Origin: Cellvibrio sp. UBA7671
GTDB taxonomy: Bacteria; Pseudomonadota; Gammaproteobacteria; Pseudomonadales; Cellvibrionaceae
DNA length: 44,729 nt
NCBI GenBank assembly: GCA_002483145.1
Contig: DLHJ01000017.1
Coordinates: forward strand, 1-44,729
Reading direction: 5' to 3'
The position numbers were made by a program, and so were the translations under genes. The notes beneath the pieces are model-generated. The model was not told the origin of the DNA. It saw nothing but the letters and a program-made list of their open reading frames with translations, and ran no database searches. Below, one piece after another: positions 1 to 7,724 of this stretch. Within the stretch, counting starts at the first letter, position 1. Every line of letters begins with the position of its first letter.

Positions 1-105
1 TGCTACCAAGCACTGTAAACCTGTATCCATGGCGTAGTCCATTTCAAACAATGTTAAAAATGGCGCCAATCTTAATTTCCAAAAGTTATAATTTCAACTT
101 TTTAA

Positions 106-414
106 CAACATCTGTCGCTTAAAGGTATACAAAACCCGTGTTGCCATACAGAATGCATGCACGATTCCTCAAGTATTACGACGCAACCATACGCACGAAT
201 CGATTGCCGGTGGATTAGCGATATCGGCTTGGATACATCTGCGTATGGTACGCATTCGCTGCGTCGCACCAACGCTTCATTGATTTACACGCGCACCAAA
301 AGTTTACGAGCCATGCAAATTTTATTGGGACCCACCAAGCTAGAGAGCACTGTGCGCTATTTGGGTATCGATCTGGAAGATGCATTGGAAATTTCCGAGA
401 AGACGGAAATTTGA
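106..414 (+). pseudogene. Tyrosine recombinase (integrase) C-terminal remnant
   Basis: The open frame runs from just after an in-frame stop at 103-105 and carries only the C-terminal part of a phage/plasmid-type tyrosine integrase. The HSLRR motif (the His-x-x-Arg catalytic pair) and the stretch LLGPTKLESTVRYLG with the nucleophilic Tyr are visible. In intact relatives the latter reads LLGHT, so the conserved His is Pro here. The core-binding domain and the first catalytic Arg are missing. The best ATG is at 157, but homology-like sequence (PYARID) and the truncation suggest a decayed gene rather than a short functional one. A hairpin with a short T-run follows. It marks an old integration event. 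Confidence 0.7.
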
Positions 415-437
415 GGTGAATATTTTGAAAAATTTTT

Positions 438-470
438 GCGGTCTTTTGTATTTCGCGAAGGACCGCTTTT
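438..470 (+). terminator. Rho-independent terminator-like hairpin
   Basis: GCGGTC and GACCGC arms (438-443 and 461-466) enclose a 17-nt loop and are followed by TTTT. It lies about 25 nt after the integrase remnant and is probably its old terminator. The stem is short. Confidence 0.35.
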
Positions 471-693
471 GAAGCAAATATATTCATCCGCGCTGACCTT
501 CCAACTTCCGCTTTGGGCACATTGCTGACCTTCAATCCGTTGTGATTTGTAAACTCAGCCTGCGCGGCTCGCAGCAACTCACCTTGATTGTGCCATTGAT
601 CAAAAAAGAGCGCAAAGCTGCCCTCACCCCACCTTCCCCAACAAAACCTCCAACAACAAACAACTAGCCTTACCATCCACAACCATTTCATTA

Positions 694-912
694 TCAACCT
701 GAAAATGATTGAGATTTTGCTGAAGTTGTACGCGTTGCGTTATCGGACGTGCGGATACTTTGGGGTTTTGGAGCTGAGCCGCCGTTGTGACAGTGATAAC
801 CGCCGTTTTTTCTATCGTTATGGCAGCCGTATTTATCTGTTCTGCCACCGTGGGCAGAAACGAGCGAGGGGATTAATAGCAGGCAAAGCAGTAGTGCTTT
901 ATTAATATCCAT
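694..912 (-). CDS. Small secreted YHYH-domain-like protein
   Basis: A 72-residue protein starts with a short hydrophobic signal peptide (residues 5-20, ending VSA before HGG). The motif GRTDKYGCHNDRKNGGYHCH matches the pattern of small YHYH-type secreted proteins found beside mobile or phage-derived DNA, in which clustered His and Cys may bind metal. The tail is Ser/Thr-rich and looks disordered. The next same-strand gene upstream is the sugar kinase, about 217 nt away, so it is probably transcribed on its own. Function is unknown. Start choice rests on the signal peptide, since no strong Shine-Dalgarno sequence is present. Confidence 0.6.
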   Translation of the reverse strand: MDINKALLLCLLLIPSLVSAHGGRTDKYGCHNDRKNGGYHCHNGGSAPKPQSIRTSDNATRTTSAKSQSFSG

Positions 913-1129
913 AATTCCATAGCAACCAAGTCAGGGCTTATCCAGATTTCCATACTGCAATCCCTGCCCTGCCAAAACTGCTGCGGTCACTCCTGTGACT
1001 GAAGCCACAAAGATTATGTGACTTATAGTGCCAAAAATATTACGCCACATTACACCGAGCCTAATGGGCGGATTGGTAACACCGATGGTGGCCGCACGCG
1101 GATAATGTAGGGCGTAGCAAGCGGCGCCC

Positions 1130-2611
1130 CTAGGGGGCAACCCACTGTTGCATTGCGGATTGCCATTTGGTGAAGCGCTGCAGTAATTCCGGGTTTTGTT
1201 GCGGGGTAAATACATCCTCTTGCAAAACCGGCTTCCAACTTTGCGGTAACCTGGCAGCCATGCAGGCGGCGCCTTGTACTGTTGCATCAGCGTTATCGCT
1301 GCGGTGGATATTGGCGTTGGCGAGGTCTGCAATTTTTTGGCAGACTGCATCGGCTTTGCTGAAGCCGCCGCTGATAATTATTTTTTTTGTGCTTCCAAGT
1401 TGATTCATTAATTGCACGTTGATAACAATCTGGAAAATAACAGATTCAATCCACGCGAGAACTTTTTCTTCTGCCGATAAGTTTTCACTAAAACGCGATT
1501 GCAAATCGGTTCGCCAATAAGGTGCACTTAGGCCGCCGACGGCATTCAGGAAATAGCAATCAGCTTCTGGATGCAGTGCAAGTGCGTTGTCAATCTCTTG
1601 CGGGGTAATTGCCAAGCCGGTTTGTTGTTGGATAAAACTGATCGCAGCTGCTGCGCCGTTTACGGTTGCCTCCCATGCGTAATATTTTTTATCTACAGGA
1701 TTTTCCGGCAACCAGAGGGGACTCACCAATAACCCTTCAGGCGCATGTAACTTTTCACTCAGGCGCTGGATAAATGCGCCCGTGCCGATATTGATGTAAC
1801 AACTATCCGGCTCCGGTAAACCGCGCGCAAAAAGTGATGCACCTTGATCGCGTGCGCTCGCGGTGAAAGGGATTGTGTGATTGCCCAACTGCAAATCGCC
1901 AAAGTGGCTATCGTGATATTGGCAATGCGGCAAAACAACGCGCGGGATTTTAAAAATATCCAGTAGCGATTGGTCCCACTCGTTACACTGCAAATTCCAC
2001 AATAAGGTGCGCTGGGCGTGGCCGGGATCGACAAGGGATTGTTTGCCAAGCAAATGCCAAAAAATATAACTGACGATGGGGCCGATACTGAGGCAATTGT
2101 CTTGTTGCGCTTGTACGACGTTTTTATCGTGCTCAAGGCACCAACGCATTTTTGTTGCGCCGTAATGCGGCGATAAACGCAAGCCTGTGATTTGTTGGGT
2201 TTGTTGATGAGTGAGCGGAATATTCTGTAAATAAGGTTCGCCGCGAATATCTTGCCAACTTAACACTGGCGTCAGTGTTGCACCGGTTTGATTATTCCAA
2301 CATAAAAGTGATGACCCCTGCCCTGCAAAACTTGCAGCTTTAATATTGTTTACATCATCACCAAGATGCCGTTGAATTTTTTGCAGGCAATCGCGAATAC
2401 CGGCGAGAATTTCTTCGCCGTTTTGTTCGATGTACTCGTAGGCAGAGGATTCTGATTGGTGATGTGTTGTTGCACAAGCGGCGGAATAACAACAGATTTG
2501 TTCGCCAGTATGTGAATAGATTGCAACGCGGGTGCTTTGGCCGCCCTGGTCAATTGCTAAAAAGAGATCGGTAACGGAGGCGGATTCAATAGCGGGATGG
2601 GTTTGGGACAT
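1130..2611 (-). CDS. FGGY-family carbohydrate kinase
   Basis: The 493-residue length is typical of the FGGY family (xylulokinase, glycerol kinase and relatives), which phosphorylates a sugar or polyol with ATP in the cytoplasm. The N-terminal phosphate motif LAIDQGGQSTR (residues 18-28), a substrate-loop motif SWQDIRG (118-124) and a likely catalytic Asp in SARDQGAS are visible. The second domain has NIGTGAF and ISGGFSKAD followed by VQGAA. The substrate cannot be named, because no sugar transporter or isomerase lies nearby. The start codon sits 3 nt from a perfect inverted repeat that covers the expected ribosome-binding region, so translation or transcription may be controlled there. Confidence 0.85.
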   Translation of the reverse strand: MSQTHPAIESASVTDLFLAIDQGGQSTRVAIYSHTGEQICCYSAACATTHHQSESSAYEYIEQNGEEILAGIRDCLQKIQRHLGDDVNNIKAASFAGQGSSLLCWNNQTGATLTPVLSWQDIRGEPYLQNIPLTHQQTQQITGLRLSPHYGATKMRWCLEHDKNVVQAQQDNCLSIGPIVSYIFWHLLGKQSLVDPGHAQRTLLWNLQCNEWDQSLLDIFKIPRVVLPHCQYHDSHFGDLQLGNHTIPFTASARDQGASLFARGLPEPDSCYINIGTGAFIQRLSEKLHAPEGLLVSPLWLPENPVDKKYYAWEATVNGAAAAISFIQQQTGLAITPQEIDNALALHPEADCYFLNAVGGLSAPYWRTDLQSRFSENLSAEEKVLAWIESVIFQIVINVQLMNQLGSTKKIIISGGFSKADAVCQKIADLANANIHRSDNADATVQGAACMAARLPQSWKPVLQEDVFTPQQNPELLQRFTKWQSAMQQWVAP

Positions 2612-2613
2612 GG

Positions 2614-2643
2614 CACTTGCTCAATAAGGTTATTGAGCAAGTG
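2614..2643. repeat. Perfect 14-bp inverted repeat at the start of the FGGY kinase gene
   Basis: CACTTGCTCAATAA and its exact reverse complement are separated by only GG. The element begins 3 nt upstream of the kinase ATG (minus strand) and ends about 18 nt after the stop codon of the DUF1820 gene. It has no T-run, so it is a poor terminator. It could be a repressor operator or an RNA hairpin masking the start region. Confidence 0.8.
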
Positions 2644-2661
2644 TAGCGAGAAAATGAGAAG

Positions 2662-3006
2662 TTATTCGCCAAGGTTGGGATTTGGCATAAATCCGCTGTA
2701 GGGGAATTGGGCGATTTTGTCGCTGCCGCCGCCTTTGATCTCGCTGATTTTAGCGGGGCCTTCTTTTTCTACTTCATCGATGCGCACGATGGAATGCATC
2801 GGAATGTAGGAGCGTTTTACACCGGCAAACTCGGTTTTGAGTTTTTCTTCGGCGGGATCTATTAATAAACCACTGCGCTCACCAAATACAAACTCTTCAA
2901 TTTCGATAAAGCCATACATTTCGCTTTGGTAAATCGCAGAGCAAAATACTTCATAAACCTGACCTTGGTTGAGGAATATCACTTTGTATACGGGTTTAAC
3001 AGCCAT
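2662..3006 (-). CDS. DUF1820 family protein
   Basis: The protein is about 114 residues from the chosen ATG and begins MAVKPVYKVIFLNQGQVYEVF, which matches the start of the DUF1820 family of small gammaproteobacterial proteins. The chosen ATG follows a weak purine-rich stretch. A start seven codons upstream (3027) is possible but would add a non-conserved leader. The central part has GLLIDPAEEKLKTEF and SYIPMHSIVRIDEV, also typical of the family. No catalytic motif, signal peptide or membrane segment is seen. It lies divergent to the RNA helicase gene and upstream of the sugar kinase. Function unknown. Confidence 0.8.
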   Translation of the reverse strand: MAVKPVYKVIFLNQGQVYEVFCSAIYQSEMYGFIEIEEFVFGERSGLLIDPAEEKLKTEFAGVKRSYIPMHSIVRIDEVEKEGPAKISEIKGGGSDKIAQFPYSGFMPNPNLGE

Positions 3007-3290
3007 AACACTCTCTTGGGAAATCATTTAATAAACAGCTCGGGCAAGGTACCTGATCAGACCTTGCAAAGGGCGCGCAGGATACCACATGTTTCCTCTA
3101 TTCTCGCCCCATTTGACTGATTTTCATACAGAGCTATTAGTCGATTGGGTTATTAACCACCCTAAAGCCTAACCTTAAATTTTCTCACCGCAGGGGCAGA
3201 AACCCGTGGTTTAGGTAAGCTAGAACCACCTAATACAGGGCGTTAACCGGTATACTGCGCGGCCTTGAATACTAACCAGTCGATTTGTTT

Positions 3291-4691
3291 ATGAACTTTG
3301 CCTCCCTCGGCCTCGCACCCGAATTACTCCATGCCATTAAAGTCATTGGCTTTAAAACCCTGACGCCCATCCAGCAGGAGGCGATTCCCGCTGCACGCCG
3401 CGGCATCGACCTGCTCGCTACCGCCCAGACTGGCACGGGTAAAACCGCCGCCTATAGCCTGCCGGTATTGCAGCAAATGCTGGAAAAAACCAAACACACC
3501 GAGGCCGGTTTTGTACGCACCCTGATCCTCGCGCCTACGCGCGAACTGGTGCAGCAAATCGCCGAGGCGATGCAACAATTTGCACAGTTCACTCCGTTTA
3601 AAATCACTACCGTTTATGGCGGAGTAAAACTCACCGGCCAGGCCAATAAGCTGCGCGCGGGTGTCGATATTCTGGTAGCAACACCGGGGCGGCTGATGGA
3701 GCATGTCGAGCTGGGCAATATCAATTTGGCCAAAGTGGAATTCGCGGTACTCGATGAAGCCGACCGCATGATGGATATGGGTTTTGTGACCGATATGCAC
3801 GCGATCCTCACCAGCATCGTGCGCAAACACCAAACGATGTTTTTCTCGGCCACCAGCTCACCGCTGGTTACCAATCTCGCCAAGCAGGCAATGAACCGCC
3901 CCACCCTGATATCCATCTCCAAGCGCAATTCGGTCGCAGAAACTGTGGACCACGTGCTCTACCCGGTAGACAGCGACCGCAAATATGAACTGTTCATCCA
4001 TTTATTGCGCGAACAGAATTGGTATCAAGTGATGGTGTTCAGCAGTACCCGCGAAGAAGCGGAGAATCTGCACAAGGCATTGAAACTCGATAAGGTTGAC
4101 GCGGCGGTAATCCACAGCGAAAAAACCCAGGGTTCGCGCAAACGTGCGCTGCAGGAATTTAAAGAAGGCAAACTGCAAGTGTTGGTGGCGACCGAAGTCG
4201 CCGCGCGCGGCTTGGATATCCAGGGGCTGGATTATGTCGTCAACCTCGATCTACCCTTCTTTACTGAAGACTATGTACACCGCGTCGGCCGCACGGGTCG
4301 CGCCGGTAAAAAAGGTGTCGCAATTTCATTGGTGACACCCGCTGAAGAACACAAAATATCGCTGATCGAAGAAGTGATCGGCACCAAAATCAAACGCGAA
4401 AAAATCAAAGATTTTGAAGTGACCGAACAAGTCGTCAAAGTCGCAAGCAAACCCAAAAGTGGCTTGCTGAAATTGGCAAGTAAACCTTCGGGCAGATCCA
4501 AAGCAGGCGACCCTAAAAAATCAGGCTTTGCCAAAGCGGGTACATCTAAATCGGCCGCCCCCAAATCAGGAAGAGGCACTGCTACAACCAAAACCAGCAG
4601 TAAACCTGCCAGCAAACCCAAACGCGCCGGCTCAAAAGATGCGCGCCCGGCCAGCACACTGGGTAGATCAACACGCCCGAAAAAGAAATAA
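3291..4691 (+). CDS. DEAD-box ATP-dependent RNA helicase, RhlE-like
   Basis: The helicase core occupies about residues 1-370. It has a Q motif (TPIQQEAIP), Walker A AQTGTGKT, PTRELV, GG, TPGR, the DEAD box in VLDEADRMMDMGF, SAT, and in the second RecA-like lobe ARGLDIQ and HRVGRTGRAG. These proteins unwind short RNA duplexes in ribosome assembly or RNA decay. The last 80-90 residues are a low-complexity basic tail with repeated SKPKSG/SKPSG-like units, as in RhlE-type enzymes, and probably bind RNA. The ATG at 3291 puts the product directly at the conserved NFASLGL start; a TTG two codons earlier is less likely. A strong terminator follows. Confidence 0.93.
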   Translation: MNFASLGLAPELLHAIKVIGFKTLTPIQQEAIPAARRGIDLLATAQTGTGKTAAYSLPVLQQMLEKTKHTEAGFVRTLILAPTRELVQQIAEAMQQFAQFTPFKITTVYGGVKLTGQANKLRAGVDILVATPGRLMEHVELGNINLAKVEFAVLDEADRMMDMGFVTDMHAILTSIVRKHQTMFFSATSSPLVTNLAKQAMNRPTLISISKRNSVAETVDHVLYPVDSDRKYELFIHLLREQNWYQVMVFSSTREEAENLHKALKLDKVDAAVIHSEKTQGSRKRALQEFKEGKLQVLVATEVAARGLDIQGLDYVVNLDLPFFTEDYVHRVGRTGRAGKKGVAISLVTPAEEHKISLIEEVIGTKIKREKIKDFEVTEQVVKVASKPKSGLLKLASKPSGRSKAGDPKKSGFAKAGTSKSAAPKSGRGTATTKTSSKPASKPKRAGSKDARPASTLGRSTRPKKK

Positions 4692-4712
4692 GCCAACAGA
4701 ATTGATGGCAAT

Positions 4713-4750
4713 AAAAAAGCCGCCTCTGGGGTTCCTGAGGCGGCTTTTTT
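4713..4750. terminator. Bidirectional rho-independent terminator
   Basis: A perfect stem of AAAAAAGCCGCCTC and GAGGCGGCTTTTTT encloses a 10-nt loop. It lies between the convergent helicase and DUF6172 genes and carries T-runs on both strands, so it can end both transcripts. Confidence 0.92.
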
Positions 4751-4767
4751 ACATCTGACCTGAGCGA

Positions 4768-5097
4768 TTAATCATTCAGATCTTCGTCATCATCAATACT
4801 GTCATCACCAGCTTCGCGCGGTTTGCGGATGCCGTGCGCAGCTAAAATCTCAACGTAAAAACTATCGCCACCAGCAACCGCAACTTCATCCATCTTTTTG
4901 GTGAGTTCGCCCAAACGCACCACTTCTGCGACATCCGCCGTCACGCCAAATTTGCAATCGAATGCCCAGTAATCGACACCTTTTGGCAGGGTTTTGCGGC
5001 GTTCGCGTTTTACGTATTTGCGCACTTCGTGCTTGATGGCCTCCAATACGCGGTCACTATTTTTGCCTTCGACATGGAGTTTGAACGTCTTTTTCAT
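4768..5097 (-). CDS. DUF6172 family protein
   Basis: A 109-residue cytoplasmic protein begins MKKTFKLHVEGKNSDRVLEAIKHEVRKYVKRERRK and contains WAFDCKFG, a pattern I associate with the DUF6172 family. The N-terminal half is strongly basic and the last 15 residues are very acidic (DDSIDDDEDLND), so the protein is bipolar in charge. No catalytic motif, signal peptide or membrane segment is seen. It is convergent with the helicase gene and has its own upstream region. Function unknown. Confidence 0.75.
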   Translation of the reverse strand: MKKTFKLHVEGKNSDRVLEAIKHEVRKYVKRERRKTLPKGVDYWAFDCKFGVTADVAEVVRLGELTKKMDEVAVAGGDSFYVEILAAHGIRKPREAGDDSIDDDEDLND

Positions 5098-5190
5098 GGT
5101 TTACCTATAAGAATTTGAATCGGGAACAGCCATAACCAGGCTGGATCGCGGGCGCGCATAGTAACACGGGCGCCCTCACCTGCGCTGGCT

Positions 5191-5616
5191 CTATCGGCGA
5201 TGGCCAAACCGTCCAAGCGGCGCGCGATAAATCAACCAGAGCCCTGCACCAATCACAGCGGCAGTTGCGCCCATATCACGCCAAGTGTGGTAGCCAAGAT
5301 AAAACATCAGCTCACCGTAGGCCAACAGGCTCGTGCCCAACAGAATCCACACCAAGCGAGTACGCAATCCGACACCGATAAAGATCGCCAAAGCCAGAGC
5401 CGCCGCAGTGTGGGTGGAATAATCCAGCCCCAAGGTAGACCACCAATGCCAACGGTTATCGGCCAACATCAACCCGTACACCAGCAGTGCTGACGCCAGC
5501 AAAAGCAGCCAAAACCAGCGCTGGCCACTCATCCATTTAACGGTTGCGACACCCAATGCAATGGCTAATAGCAGAGGTACATAGGCATCGGCGATTTGGT
5601 CGAGTATGGCATTCAT
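5191..5616 (-). CDS. Integral membrane protein, PAP2-phosphatase-like
   Basis: A 141-residue protein with about five hydrophobic helices. Two His-containing motifs, YSTHTAAALALAIFIG (mid-protein) and YLGYHTWRDMGAT (near the C-terminus), resemble the second and third active-site motifs of PAP2-type lipid phosphatases (SxH and HxxxD). The first PAP2 motif (KxxxxxxRP) is not evident, so catalytic activity is uncertain. It may be a reduced or divergent member of the family. It is divergent from miaB across about 200 nt. Confidence 0.55.
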   Translation of the reverse strand: MNAILDQIADAYVPLLLAIALGVATVKWMSGQRWFWLLLLASALLVYGLMLADNRWHWWSTLGLDYSTHTAAALALAIFIGVGLRTRLVWILLGTSLLAYGELMFYLGYHTWRDMGATAAVIGAGLWLIYRAPLGRFGHRR

Positions 5617-5713
5617 GGATTATTGGCTCATAGAGGATAAAAACCGCCGCAGGCTAATTCATCGATCGTCGAATGCCAAGGCCTTTTCTATAGGCTTTAC
5701 CCCATAAGATAGC

Positions 5714-5719
5714 TATAAT
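5714..5719 (+). promoter_or_regulatory. -10 element upstream of miaB
   Basis: A perfect TATAAT lies about 100 nt before the miaB ATG. No good -35 hexamer is visible at 16-18 nt, so an activator or extended contacts may be needed. A transcript from here would have a 5' leader of about 95 nt. Confidence 0.45.
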
Positions 5720-5819
5720 GCGCGCCTTCTTTTTCTGCGCGTTTTTCGATCAACGGCTTAATCAAACCGTTAATCGACACGCGAACCAGTCAGCGTAATT
5801 CCAAGCAGGTAGTCGTTCG

Positions 5820-7193
5820 ATGTCCACCACTGAAGTGCCCAGTAAAAAGCTCTATATCAAAACCCACGGCTGCCAGATGAATGAGTACGATTCATCGCGC
5901 ATGAAGGATTTGTTGGGTGAATCGCACAACATGGTGCCCACCGAAGACCCGGAGGATGCTGATGTCATTCTTATCAACACCTGCTCCATCCGCGAAAAAG
6001 CACAGGAACGCCTGTTCCATGAACTAGGTCGCTGGAAAAAACTCAAGAAAAAGAACCCGGACCTGGTGATTGGTGTCGGTGGTTGTGTTGCCAGCCAGGA
6101 AGGTGCTGCTATCGCCAAGCGCGCGCCCTACGTGGATTTAATTTTCGGCCCACAAACCCTGCATCGTCTGCCGGAAATGATGGAAACCAAGAGAAGCAAC
6201 GGCGTAGTCGTGGTGGATGTCAGCTTTCCTGAAATTGAAAAGTTTGACCGTTTGCCACAACCCGATGCCGATGGCGTCAGCGCCTTTGTATCGATCATGG
6301 AAGGCTGCTCCAAATACTGCACCTTCTGCGTAGTACCCTACACCCGCGGTGAAGAAGTCAGCCGCCCGGTGGCCGATGTGATGGCGGAAATCCTGCACCT
6401 GGCCAAACAAGGCGTGCGCGAAGTCAACTTGCTCGGCCAAAACGTGAATGCCTATCGCGGCGATACAGCAGACGGAACCCAGATTGATTTGGCGGAATTG
6501 ATTACCTACGTTGCTGCCATCGATGGTATCGATCGCATCCGTTTCACGACATCGCACCCGGTGGAATTCAGCGATGCGCTGATTGAGGTTTACAACCAGG
6601 TTCCCGAATTGGTAAGCCACCTTCACTTGCCGGTGCAGAGCGGCTCTGACCGTATATTGATGGCAATGAAGCGCGGCCACACCGCGCTGGAATACAAATC
6701 CAAATTGCGCCGCATCAAAAAGAATCGCCCTAATATCAGTTTCTCTTCGGATTTTATTATCGGCTTCCCCGGTGAAACGGATGCCGATTTTGAAGCAACT
6801 ATGAAGCTGATCCAGGATATGGATTTTGATACGTCATACAGTTTTATTTACAGCGCACGCCCCGGCACTCCAGCGGCTGACTTCCCCGATGACACACCGG
6901 AAGAAGTGAAGAAACATCGCCTTGCTATTTTGCAGGATCGTTTGATCCAACAAGCGCTGGCAATTAGTCGCCGCATGGTGGGCAATACCGAGCGCATTCT
7001 GGTGACCGGTTATTCCAAAAAAGATCCCGGTCAACTCTGCGGCCGCACCGAGAATAATCGCGTAGTGAATTTCCGCAGCGACAATGCCGATCTAATTGGT
7101 AAATTTGCCGATATTCTTATCGAAGAAGCGCTGACCAATTCATTGCGCGGCACATTGGTCAGCTCGGAACTGGATGCAGACTGGATAAAATAA
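5820..7193 (+). CDS. miaB: tRNA-2-methylthio-N6-dimethylallyladenosine synthase
   Basis: This radical-SAM methylthiotransferase modifies i6A37 of tRNAs that read UNN codons. The 457-residue product has the N-terminal UPF0004 domain with three cluster Cys ([24 protein letters not shown]), the radical-SAM CxxxCxxC in [19 protein letters not shown], the [12 protein letters not shown] motif and a C-terminal TRAM-like region. Length and motifs are complete. In many gammaproteobacteria miaB directly precedes phoH. Here a terminator follows, and phoH starts only 10 kb further on. Confidence 0.97.
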   Translation: MSTTEVPSKKLYIKTHGCQMNEYDSSRMKDLLGESHNMVPTEDPEDADVILINTCSIREKAQERLFHELGRWKKLKKKNPDLVIGVGGCVASQEGAAIAKRAPYVDLIFGPQTLHRLPEMMETKRSNGVVVVDVSFPEIEKFDRLPQPDADGVSAFVSIMEGCSKYCTFCVVPYTRGEEVSRPVADVMAEILHLAKQGVREVNLLGQNVNAYRGDTADGTQIDLAELITYVAAIDGIDRIRFTTSHPVEFSDALIEVYNQVPELVSHLHLPVQSGSDRILMAMKRGHTALEYKSKLRRIKKNRPNISFSSDFIIGFPGETDADFEATMKLIQDMDFDTSYSFIYSARPGTPAADFPDDTPEEVKKHRLAILQDRLIQQALAISRRMVGNTERILVTGYSKKDPGQLCGRTENNRVVNFRSDNADLIGKFADILIEEALTNSLRGTLVSSELDADWIK

Positions 7194-7232
7194 TTATTCC
7201 CCAAAAATAGGAATTGAAAAGCGCAATAAGAA

Positions 7233-7270
7233 AATCCCCGTGCTGGCAATACCAACACGGGGATTTTTTT
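7233..7270. terminator. Rho-independent terminator after miaB
   Basis: A 14-bp stem with one mismatch (AATCCCCGTG.TGG with CCA.CACGGGGATT) and a 5-nt loop is followed by a T-run. The minus-strand reading also ends in T-rich sequence, so it can serve the convergent lipoprotein gene as well. Confidence 0.88.
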
Positions 7271-7306
7271 GCCAAGACTGTAGGTAAAACTATCAATAGT
7301 TAAACA

Positions 7307-7513
7307 CTAGCAGTTCTTGTCGGATGCCTCTTCGCAAGCATCCTCAACACCATCCTTGATTTCATCCGCGGTGTCATCCAATTTATCGCGGGTTTCATCA
7401 AGCGCTTTATCAACATTCTCGCCCAGCTTTTCAGCTGATCCATCGTTGGAGTCACATGCAGCTAAGGGCACAGCTAACAAAGCGATGATAAATACACGTT
7501 GTAATAAATTCAT
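7307..7513 (-). CDS. Small lipoprotein with amphipathic repeat-like helix
   Basis: The 68-residue product has a signal peptide ending in the lipobox PLAAC (acylated Cys at residue 20). A highly charged helical stretch rich in Lys, Glu and Asp follows (KLGENVDKALDETRDKLDDTADEIKDG), ending with two further Cys. Such sequences resemble YtxH/DUF883-like stress proteins. The ATG follows an AAGGAG Shine-Dalgarno sequence. A very good sigma-54-like promoter lies about 30 nt further upstream, and an AT-rich dyad about 110 nt before the expected transcription start. It is the first member of the proposed sigma-54 regulon. Confidence 0.75.
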   Translation of the reverse strand: MNLLQRVFIIALLAVPLAACDSNDGSAEKLGENVDKALDETRDKLDDTADEIKDGVEDACEEASDKNC

Positions 7514-7554
7514 AAAAACTCCTTATGCAGTGGTTGTATCGACACAGAATATGT

Positions 7555-7571
7555 AGCGTATTGCGTGCCAA
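7555..7571 (-). promoter_or_regulatory. Sigma-54 -24/-12 promoter of the lipoprotein gene
   Basis: The minus strand reads TTGGCACG-CAAT-ACGCT. The -24 element is a perfect consensus match. The invariant GG (7569-7568) and GC (7557-7556) are exactly 10 nt apart. The expected start near 7544 leaves a leader of about 30 nt containing the Shine-Dalgarno sequence. Confidence 0.65.
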
Positions 7572-7642
7572 TCCTGCAAAACACAGAATTGGCGGGCGCT
7601 TTACCGGCACAGGAGGTATAAATAAAATCAGGATGGCGTCTG

Positions 7643-7665
7643 AATTTTGTATGTTTTACAAAATT
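7643..7665. promoter_or_regulatory. Putative enhancer dyad, copy 1
   Basis: AATTTTGTA-TGTTT-TACAAAATT is a perfect 9-bp inverted repeat with a 5-nt spacer. It is centred about 110 nt upstream of the expected lipoprotein transcript start. The half-site/spacer geometry resembles NtrC-family binding sites. Similar dyads occur at 14896 and 16157. Confidence 0.45.
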
Positions 7666-7724
7666 TGAATAGAACTAGCACAATTATTTAACAATCCACC
7701 AAAACAACAATCCACTCAAAGTAC

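Noticed and set aside
215-697. Minus-strand open frame of 160 codons with a protein-like stretch (DQWHNQGELLRAAQAEF)
   Set aside because: It overlaps the integrase remnant and the YHYH gene. Only about 40 residues look coding-like and no family is recognised. At most a decayed fragment.
931-1050. 39-residue minus-strand frame with one hydrophobic stretch between the kinase and YHYH genes
   Set aside because: No ribosome-binding site and no recognisable family. Hydrophobicity alone is not enough.
4440-4688. Alternative-frame ORFs in the repeated Lys/Ser/Pro tail of the helicase gene
   Set aside because: They are shadows of the low-complexity tail and would lie inside the helicase coding region.
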